DNA of 64,000 bases from the NCBI GenBank assembly GCA_020137815.1, contig CM035357.1, positions 4,679,496 through 4,743,495 on the forward strand, in the 5' to 3' direction. The DNA is from Hormiphora californensis. Taxonomy: Eukaryota > Ctenophora > Tentaculata > Cydippida > Pleurobrachiidae. This document shows, in pieces, positions 55,131 to 64,000 of this stretch; positions within the stretch are counted from its first letter, which is position 1, and every line of letters starts with the position of its first letter. The translations under genes were made by a program, and so were the position numbers. Below the pieces are notes generated by a model. The model was not told the DNA's origin and made no database searches. It was given only the letters and a program-made list of their open reading frames with translations.

Positions 55131-58100
55131 CTACGAGAACTCCAAATCCTCGCCATAGTAACTCTTGATAAGGAGGCTACCTCTGCAACAGTTCACAATC
55201 TCCACCAACTCATCGTCATCCATGTGGTTACAATACTGCATGCTCACAAACCTACAGGGACGTATCATATATACGTGATATAGCTGGTGATAATGTCATC
55301 AACAATCGATCATGATGGGGCTTGTGATGGCAGGCCCTTTCTGGGATATCAAACTGTACGATTTCATAATACCGGCCCATCTTGACACTAAAATTCAAAA
55401 CTTACCGTAAATCAGGAAGAAACTGTGCACTTCTTACTATAGAACCGTCCTGCAAAAAGGGATGGTTTTGAAATGTGTACAAACAAAGACTTCCTTGAGT
55501 GTCTTTGTACAACAAACGGAAATTTGATCACTCGGTACACAAAAGGCATACTCAACAATGGGTTTACGCTAGTTTGTTTGACCATATATTATTGCTCATT
55601 AATGTACACCTTATTTAAAGTTCTCAACTAGGGTTAATTGAAACATGACCTCCCCACTAACCGGTAATGTAACCATCATCTTTCTAAAGCACTTCGTTGT
55701 GATTTGCTTGTGCCCGTCAATATTCAGCTTCTTCAGCCGTGGGCAGTGGGCCAAGAGTAGAGAAAGGTGGGGGTCTTTAACTCCAAACATCCAACTCATG
55801 TCTAGATTTTCAAGGAGCGGTAGAGAAACTGCAAATGTGTTCCAAGCTGCTTCTGAACAGGGGGAGGGGGTTCAAGTGTTGATATAACAATGGTTTGCTG
55901 AACAATGGATTACATAGGTGCATGTTGCATAAGTTGAAGAGATAGCGAGAGAAATTATACTACTTTCGGGGACTCAAATGACCTTAGAACTAGAATTAAT
56001 ATGATAAGAAGAAGATGATCTAGAAAAATAATATTTTGCAGAAGACGAAGAAAGATCGAGGTATCATGAGAGCGTGGATAATATTTCTCAGTGCAGTAGC
56101 ACAGAGTGAACCTATACAACGTGGTAAAACACCGTGTAGAGAGATACCATCGTATCCATTCACACCTACACGTTTTTAAAAACATATTTTTACCTGTTAT
56201 CTCAGCGATTTGCGATAGATCGAGCACCCGCAGTTTGCTACATTTAGCAATAGCATTCAATGTTTTGGTACCGTACGCACATTGGCGAACTGTAGGGAGA
56301 GAGACAGAGTGAGAGGGAGAGAGAGGGGGAGATTACTTAGTTTTAGAGGAGAAATTCCACTTGGTTTTAGAGGAGCAATCTTGGTTTTAGAGCAGGTAAT
56401 CTGCGACCAGGAATTGAATAATTTTTCTCTGTATACAAGTATTACCAAGCAGTGTTTGTAGCGAGGCCGAGTGTGCGGTAACCACGGCAGCGATCCCAGA
56501 ATCCGTAATGTTGTCGCACCAATTTAAATTCAGCTCAACCAACTGAAAAGGAAAGGGGGAAATTGTCTCAATGACTGAAACAGAAAGGGGGAGGTTGTCT
56601 CTCAGTGACTGAAACAGAAAGGGGGAAGTTGTCTCAATGACTGAAATAAAAAGAGGGAAGTTGCCTCTCCGAAGTCAGACTACTACAAACCTTGCCCCGA
56701 AGTGCGAGCAGCCGAAGGGAAATATCTGTAATATAGGATTCAGCCACGCAAACTCGAGTTAAGTTGGAGTTAACACATCGCAATATGTCTACGTCGTATA
56801 TCCACGTCCCCATTGTATTTAGCTCTCTGTAGATTTAATACATTGGTTAAATGGCGTCGGGGACTTTGGAAGTCTAACAAGCACACTATTTTAGAACTAG
56901 TCGAACTAGCACCCTTATATGGAGAAATTTGTGGAGGAATTTGGTTACGTTTTTATGATTTCAGGTCTGTAGATGGCCCTAAATTTGTGCTTTAGAGATA
57001 GTATGGTTTCTCTTTATAATGACCTAGTTAGTCCTTTTAGATTTCTCCCTAGCACATTATAACTTCTGGCAGGTCGGTAGAACTTCGACAGAATTTAGGG
57101 TAGGTCTGAATTTAGGGTAGGTCTGAATTTAGGGTAGGTCTGAATTTAGGGTAGGTCTGAATTTAGGGTAGGTCTGAATTTAGGGTAGGTCTGAATTTAG
57201 GGTAGGTCTGAATTTAGGGTAGGTCTAAATTTAGGGTAGGTCCGTAACGTATCGTTTATCAAAGCATTGCAATTCGACATTAGGTTCTGATTAGGTCGCT
57301 GAACCGCGTTCCGTATCTCGTATCAACTCATTGAAATTCGAGGTTAGACACAAATTAGGTCCCTGAACCACGTCTCGTATCTCGTATCAACTCATTGCAA
57401 TTCGATCTTAGTCACCGATTAGGTCGCTGAACCGCGTCCCGTATCTCGTATCAACTCATTGAAATTCGAGGTTAGACACAAATTAGGTCCCTGAACCACG
57501 TCTCGTATCTCGTATCAACTCATTGCAATTCGATCTTAGTCACCGATTAGGTCGCTGAACCTAATGGGTGACTAAGATCGAATTGAAATGAGTTGATACG
57601 AGATACGGGACGCGGTTCAGGGACCTAATTTGTGTCTAACCTCGAATTCCAATGAGTTGATACGAGATACGGGACGTGGTTCAGTGACCTAATCGGTGAC
57701 TAAGATCGAATTGAAATGAGTTGATACGAGATACGGGACGCGGTTCAGCGACCTAATCGGTGACTAAGATCGAATTGCAATGAGTTGATACGAGATACGA
57801 GACGTGGTTCAGGGACTTAATTTGTGTCTAACCTCGAATTCCAATGAGTTGATACGAGATACGGGACGTGGTTCAGCGACCTAATCGGTGACTAAGATCG
57901 AATTGAAATGAGTTGATACGAGATACGGGACGCGGTTCAGGGACCTAATTTGTGTCTAACCTCGAATTTCAATGAGTTGATACGAGATACGGGACGTGGT
58001 TCAGCGACCTAATCGGTGACTAAGATCGAATTGAATTGAGTTGATACGAGATACGGGACGCGGTTCAGCGACCTAATCAGAACCTAATGTCGAATTGCAA

Positions 58101-61100
58101 TGCTTTGATAAACGATACGTTACGGACCTACCCTAAATTCAGACCTACTCTAAATTCAGACCTACCCTAAATTCACCTACCCTAAATTCAGACCTACCCT
58201 AAATTCAGACCTACCCTAAATTCAGACCTACCCTAAATTCTGTCGAAGTTCTACCGACCTGCCTAACTTCTAGTACTTGATCTTGTGTAGTCGAGAAACC
58301 ATACCTATAGACAGGTAAATAATTAACATTTCATTTTTAAATGTCTTCCTAACTTCCTCTGACTTATTCTAGCTCTATATAGCCTTAGACTGACTGGCGG
58401 TTAAGCGGTTCAATATAACATAGGAAAGACCAAGTGAATCAGTCGGTATATTTCGAAACTATCATTGCAAAATAACGAATTGGAGCCACTTGGTATTCCA
58501 AGGATTAAATGAGCTGGGGGGACTCACGTGAGATTGTGGCGTGAGAAGTAGACTAACGGTGACTGCAAACCAGTTGCCTGTTCCAGAGTTAACGATTCAA
58601 GATCAGGACAAGCCTTAGCAATGAACTCAACCTGAAAATAATTTAACATTTTCAATCCGACCTTCAAATTCAAAAGATGCACATTTTGTGTCTCTTTCTC
58701 TCAATACTAAGTTAAAATGAATTAATAATCAATCTAAAGTACCAAAATTACTTTTTTTTCCCTTGATTTGATCAATCTAAAAAGTTGCCTCTTACCGTGT
58801 CATTATCAAGGCAGGGCCAAGAAAGGCTGATAGAACGTAACCCTTTGTTAACCGCTACAAACCCCTTCAGAAGGGTCCGAGCTAGAAACTCAGTCTGATA
58901 CTTGGTATTACACAGGGCCAGTTCTTCGATCTGCAAGTATGGGATAATTAGGGGTGGTTTAGGTGTAATGTGTCCCTGTAACCATGTAGTAACCATGGTA
59001 ACTAGAATTCGATTTTGCTCTCTCTCTCTCTTTTCTATAGAACAAATCGAGATTAATTTCCAGTTAACTAGGTAACCCATTCAACTACCCTAAAACTACC
59101 CAAAACTGTCATGCCCAAGCTGTAACCAGCTGGTAACAGTTAACTCTATCCTTTTCTCTTTACCTTTGGTCGGATTAAAAAGGGGCTGATTTATACAATG
59201 CACTTTTATTTTTCTTTCTATTTAGAATCAATAATAATAATAATTACCTTTGGGGTATAAGCGTAGGGACAACAAGAAGGACAGTGGGTGTATTTCCCGT
59301 GTTGCAGCAACAGTGAGACCTCAGATTTTAACAAAGTCACTAATTCTGGGGTGTCTTCCTCGGTCCCCCGGGTTTCAAGTTGGGGACTTGGAGGTCGGAC
59401 AGGGGCAGGCATCGCCTCGTTCTGGAAAATATCTTCTCCATCAACAATTCGATCAGGAACAATATCTTGTTCCACCTCAACAAGTCGATCGGGAACTAAA
59501 TCTTGTTCCCCTAGTTCGACAAGTCTGTCAGGACCAGCATCTTCTTCAATCTGAACGATTCCGGCTTGATCATCCTCGACAACATTATCCTCCACAAGTT
59601 GAATGTCAGCCACATCCTCAGTTAAAGGTCCCACATCATGTTGAATGTCAGCCATATCCTGAGCTAGAGGTCCCACATTATGTTCAGTTAAAGGTCCCAC
59701 ATTATGTTCAGTCGGGGTGGTAGCGATGGGAGTCACATGATCCTCACTAATGTCTTCCTCCGCTGAATGATACTCCGTAGAAGTGGAACTGGTAGTTGAA
59801 TCCAAGGATTTGTCCTGTGTTAGATGAGAGCTGGTGGATTGGGAGCCGGTTACAAAAGATTCAGCTGTAATCGTTGTATCTGCTGTTGTTCCTGACCCAC
59901 TTTGATTCATCTCAGCATCATTAGCACTAACCCCAGGTTCCTCTAAATCTTGAATCGTTGAAGATGCTTCTTGTGTTGGTTCTTCTGTCGCAGGAGATAC
60001 AATATCAGAAACGCGGTCCTGGTCCACTTGTTCTTCTTGATTTTGGATTTGACCCAGGTCTTGCTCTTCATGCTCCTGCTCCTGACCTTGCTCCCGTTCC
60101 CGTTCCTGACCTTGCTCCCTTTCCCGTTCTTGACCTTGCTCCTGCTCCCGTTCCTGCTCCTGATCTTGCTCCTGTTCCTGTTGACTCATTTCCGCGATTA
60201 GATCATTTGAGAACTCACTCAAATGTCCGTGCATTTCCTTCATCCTATCCAGTTCATCCCTCTGTATTGCCTCCAACTGCAAAGAATGCCTGAGTTGTAG
60301 CCTCAATAACTCATTTCGTGCTAATCTCCACCATTACCCTCTCCAAGGCTGACTTGTATTCTAAGACCCTGCCCAACAGCGGGCCCGGTGATACATCCTC
60401 ACCCCCTGTTGATATGTAGTCAATAGCAACCAAACTCTCTAACACACCCCTAACTCCATCAATATTAACTGAAATGGCTGAGGAGACGGTACGGAATGAA
60501 CGGTGATGGTCGATATTGATGTCATCATAATCCTGATTTATAATGGCTCCCAGCTCGCGACACGACTTGGCACAATCACCCACCATTCCCTCTAGTAGGG
60601 TCCTGAGACGCAGTCTACAAATGTGAAGACAACTCTCCTTTTTATCGAAATCTTCCTCTGTAACAGGTATTTGGACAGTTGGTGGTACTACTGCTGTTGA
60701 GGATGAAGGCCCCGCCACTTCTTCTTCGCTTGTTGTATGTGATAGGAACGAGATTAGGAACCCACTCTGGCCCTCCAGCAGCTCACTCAGGTAGTGTAGG
60801 AGACGGGGCAGTGGGGGACAGGGTGATTCTTGCTCCTCCTGGTAAGCTTTACCTTTCCGTGTGGCCTGCCAGTGGGCATGACGGTGGGCGATGTCGATGT
60901 CGCAGCAGCAGGATAGCGGTTCTGGAACATCGAAGTCTTCGTCAAGGAACTTTTCTTTCCCTAGAGGATAGCAGGTTATTAGTTTATCAAAACCTTATGA
61001 ATTTAACTACTCAAGTATAATATTATTATATGTTAGATATAACTAGAGTAAACACACACATACACACACATTGAGCTCAATTTAGCTATTCTCCAACCCC

Positions 61101-62460
61101 CTCTACTAAGATATAAATATGAAAGGTCGCCAGAATATTCATTGACAACATAATACGTGTACTCCCAGCTGTACTAGACATAATAGAGATGCGAGTTGTT
61201 ACGCCTATCATTGTTTTTTAAATGTAATGGCAGCGATACTACGTCAGATATCACAAATTTCAATTTCAAGGTAAATCAATGAATTATTGATTCTCTCTAT
61301 GATACAAGTAGAAAACAAATGAATAACTAATTAGATTAAGTACCTTGGAATATTCCTGTTAGGTACCACAGGGCAGTACAGTAAATATCCACACACTGGT
61401 TCAGAATTAACCGCCTCAAACTCGGTCCACAGAGCTCAACTAGTTTCCGAACAGCACGACTTGTAATTTTCATGCATCCAGTCAAATCCAGATCTAAAGA
61501 TACGCGGAATTAGGAACAGTAATACGTATCTAGATTCTAGATTGAGAAATTAAAGGAGTATAGGACATCATTTCAGCCTGAGTAAATATTCAACTTTGTG
61601 GATTTAAAAGTTTAGGAAGCTGAGAAGTAACATTTGCCACAAACCTTCTAAGATGAGCCGTTTGTTTCCATAGCAACCACACTCGCCACACTGCACTCGG
61701 GTAGGTTGGACCATCACAAAGGCATCATCTGTTATCTGGCAGTGGGCCAGGTTGAGGGAAACCAACTGTGGACAACACTCCAGGATAACAGAACTAATAT
61801 CAATATCGGTGATGGATCGGCAGCACGAGAAGGAGAGGTGGGTGATGGTCGGACATGTTGGTCGGAGGCAGGGAAAGAAACCAGGCCACAGTGATACACC
61901 CGATAGATGTATTTCTTGAAGGTTTAAACATCTGAAAACAAGGGATCAATATACCATTTCCCAAACAACAATGCAACGGAACACCATCAAGTTCGTCCCA
62001 CACTTTATAGCCTCCCTTTTTAAAACAAATATCAAATCAGAATGCTCAATGCGTCGCTCGAAACCAGGAGTTTTGAGAAAATCACATAAATGTTTGTATG
62101 TTTGTTTTCGCTGTGATCTGCGGTTTGCTAAGAACTCTAAATAGTTCTTTTGTAAAGGTAATGGACCAATTAAAATGTGTTCTGTCGCCGTTGACCACGT
62201 ACCTCGAGAACAAATCATACAGTTTCTTCTTTTCTTTCACCCGAACAGTGGGTTTTGGATATATAACTGTACCCAGCATTTCTTCGCCCCTATTATTGTA
62301 TTACGTACCTCGAGAACAGCTCATACAGTTGAGGTGAGTGCCCTCCTTGGTGGGAAATGTTTGAAAGGGTAACCTCTGTTGCCCCATTGTGTATCAATAC
62401 TTTGGCGGCTTCGCTGAGCTCACGAGGTTTACACCAAGTCTCACACAGCTGTACCAAAAC
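55131..62460 (-). CDS. Long leucine-rich-repeat protein with Glu/Gln-rich insert (5' end missing)
   Basis: Thirteen exons in continuous phase: 62309-62460, 61645-61931, 61344-61493, 60338-60960, 59248-60276, 58796-58930, 58528-58631, 56691-56826, 56446-56542, 56194-56289, 55662-55852, 55406-55449, 55131-55251; about 1054 residues. LRRs of the cysteine-containing (FBXL/AMN1) type occupy both ends: CPTITHLSFSCCRSITDIDI, LVSLNLAHCQITDDAF and DLDLTGCMKITSRAV N-terminally; LVELNLNWCDNITDSGIAAV and LRVLDLSQIAEIT C-terminally. Between them lie a helical region and a disordered Glu/Gln-Arg-rich tract (EQEQDQEQEREQEQGQER) with TEHNVGPL repeats. No F-box is seen, but the first exon opens at an acceptor, so the N-terminus lies further right. 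A substrate receptor of a cullin ligase is possible but unproven. A 61-bp intron separates exons 4 and 5. Confidence 0.8.
57068..58263. mobile_element. 1196-bp foldback transposon with tandem-repeat arms and 8-bp TSD
   Basis: Ends GGCAGGTCGGTAGAACTTCG and its inverse CGAAGTTCTACCGACCTGCC, flanked by the perfect duplication TAACTTCT (57060-57067, 58264-58271). Outer arm parts are tandem copies of AATTTAGGGTAGGTCTG, nine on the left and fewer on the right. Inner parts are about 150-bp repeats around GTATCTCGTATCAACTCATT. No transposase. It lies in an intron of the LRR gene. An 8-bp duplication fits hAT-type mobilisation. Confidence 0.95.
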
Positions 62461-62922
62461 CTGAAATTATGAGAATAGCTTATTATTTATTAACTCATAT
62501 CACTGATCACATGGAAATGTGCTAAGAAATCAAGAGCACAAACTTATAATAATAATAATAATAATAATATCGAATATTTATATCCCGTATAATGCGTTAA
62601 ATATGCTAGTTCACTACTCGTTTGAACTAGAACTAAAAGATATACTTAAAGAACATCGAGATTACTGTTAAAACTAACACCGCGTCTATAGCGGCCTTCT
62701 CAGAGCCAGAGAAATGCCATTTAAGCTATTTTGATAACAAGAAATAAAAATGAAGAAAGAAAGTTTAAGGGTACGCTAACCAAAAATTTTTTTCGAGTGC
62801 AGGGAAATCTCTCACCGTAGGGTTGCAGGCCATACCAAGGAGACCTCAAATATGCAATTTTAGCCCTTAAGTCGAATTCATATTTTTGCTACAGCTTTTT
62901 AAAAATGTCCTGAAAATACGTT
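62461..62922. other. Intron or 5' flank of the LRR gene
   Basis: Contains (AAT)n near 62552. A short minus-strand candidate exon around 62683-62702 (AAG-GCC-GCT-ATA-GAC-GCG before GTGTTAG) would fit phase 0 but is too short to call. Confidence 0.4.
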
Positions 62923-64000
62923 TTTGGCATCTCAAAAATTTTTTTTCAAAGATAGGAGCATGAAAATTTGGGGATTTGAAGAGGACATGAAGGTGAATAC
63001 CACAAAAAAATTTTTTGCAATCCGAGCTGATTTCCGGTCCTGAGATGGATTTCTTTTTTTCCACTTAACGCCCTATTTGGCAAAGTTCCGAAAACATGTG
63101 AAAGCTGTAAATTGGTGAAAAGTTGCGTCTAACGATTATCTAAGTGGCCATAAATTTTGGGCGTGTCCTTATTTGAGATAAGCTGTACGGAGTTTTTTTT
63201 GTGAAAGCCGTCATTCAGAAATAAATAAATTCCCTGTATCTCAAAAACGGCTGATCGTAGGACCTGAGACTATGCTTAAACGATTCAGAAGGTCCGATTT
63301 TGGGGGGGTCTTCTGAGAGACATTTTGCTCCTACTTCAACCGTTTTTGTCTGTAATTGCGAAAAACAATAACCCATCTTCGCCATCGTGGATTTTTTGTG
63401 ATTTTGTTTTTGATGATTATTATAGGGACCCATATGGACCAAATAGTGAAGGAATTAGCTTGTTAAACATTTTTCCATAGTTTCGGTCCTTTCTTAGCTA
63501 AAATTCCCTAATTACAGGATATGGAGTTTAGCTTTTGCCCTTTTCATAGAATTTGTTTTTCGCAATTACAGCAAAAACGGTTGAAGTAGGAGCAAAATGT
63601 CTCTCAGAAGACCCCCCCAAAATCGGACCTTCTGAATGTTTAAGCATAGTCTCAGGTCTCTACGATCAGCCGTTTTTGAGATACAGGGAATTTATTTATT
63701 CTGAAATGACGGCTTTCAAAAAAAAATTCTGTACAGCTTATCTCAAATAAGGACGCCCAAAATTTATGGCCACTTAGATAATCGTTAGACGCAACTTTTC
63801 AACAATTTACAGCTTTCACATGTTTTCGGAACTTTGCCAATAGGGCGTTAAAGTGGAAAAAAAGAAATCCATCTCAGGACCGGAAATCAGCTCGGATTGC
63901 AAAAAAAATTTTTGTGGTTATTCACCTTCATGTCCTCTTCAAATCCCCAAATTTTCATGCTCCTATCTTTGAAAAAAAGTTTTTGAGATGCCAAAAACTT
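62923..64000. repeat. Large inverted repeat, right arm cut by the window edge
   Basis: The left arm (about 62923-63465) and right arm (about 63535-64000) are near-perfect inverses, for example CGATTTTGGGGGGGTCTTCT at 63296 against AGAAGACCCCCCCAAAATCG at 63606. A spacer of about 70 bp separates them. No coding potential. Probably another foldback element. Confidence 0.9.

Noticed and set aside
60277-60337. A further frameshift in the LRR gene where the reading frame changes near 60310
   Set aside because: A 61-bp intron (AGG|GTAATG ... TTTGCAG|TTG) joins both frames in phase 0, so no frameshift is needed.

Overview
This window is nuclear DNA from an animal. It has spliced genes with GT-AG introns and typical metazoan proteins: an SH2-PH adaptor, calpain-15, a PKA type II regulatory subunit, the RMND5 subunit of the CTLH ubiquitin ligase, and DPM3. 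Small introns, many lineage-specific secreted or type I membrane proteins, ShKT-tailed cysteine proteases and a gene nested inside another gene's intron suggest an early-branching animal, most likely a sponge. Recurrent +1 frame breaks would fit a glass sponge, because +1 translational frameshifting is described for glass-sponge mitochondrial genes. That assignment is inference only.

Layout. 1-9.1 kb: simple repeats and four 1.5-1.8 kb tandem units with poly-G junctions, next to a first coding exon of a PKA RII-like gene (-). 9.5-12.1 kb: telomere-like duplications and a TIR element carrying a LINE remnant. 12.3-14.8 kb: two tandem paralogous intronless type I membrane proteins (+). 15.2-23.6 kb: a divergent pair of papain-family protease genes sharing a 450-bp TATA-containing promoter region; the (-) copy carries six ShKT domains and two +1 frame breaks. 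24.6-26.2 kb: intronless arylsulfatase (-) with two +1 frame breaks. 26.6-33.5 kb: RMND5 (+) with a large satellite and an internal duplication of three exons. 34.4-37.2 kb: DAPP1-like SH2-PH adaptor (-) with one +1 frame break. 38.8-39.6 kb: small secreted protein (+). 40.4-50.5 kb: calpain-15 (-, 16 exons), hosting a small membrane-protein gene (+) in intron 13. 50.9-53.0 kb: DPM3 (-). 53.4-54.8 kb: type I membrane protein (-). 55.1-62.5 kb: long leucine-rich-repeat protein (-), 5' end not resolved. 62.9-64 kb: arm of an inverted repeat.

Two themes stand out. First, five single-base +1 breaks in three otherwise conserved genes. Three are independently demanded by exon phases, and all five can be placed so that reading resumes at a Tyr codon TAY. 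Second, short tandem repeats are repeatedly built from splice junctions, amplifying 5' or 3' splice sites in at least ten introns. The introns also hold several non-autonomous DNA transposon families with clear 8-bp, 9-bp or TA target-site duplications. Housekeeping genes (CTLH ligase, dolichol-mannose synthase, calpain, PKA) are interleaved with secreted and cell-surface genes; there is no sign of an operon.
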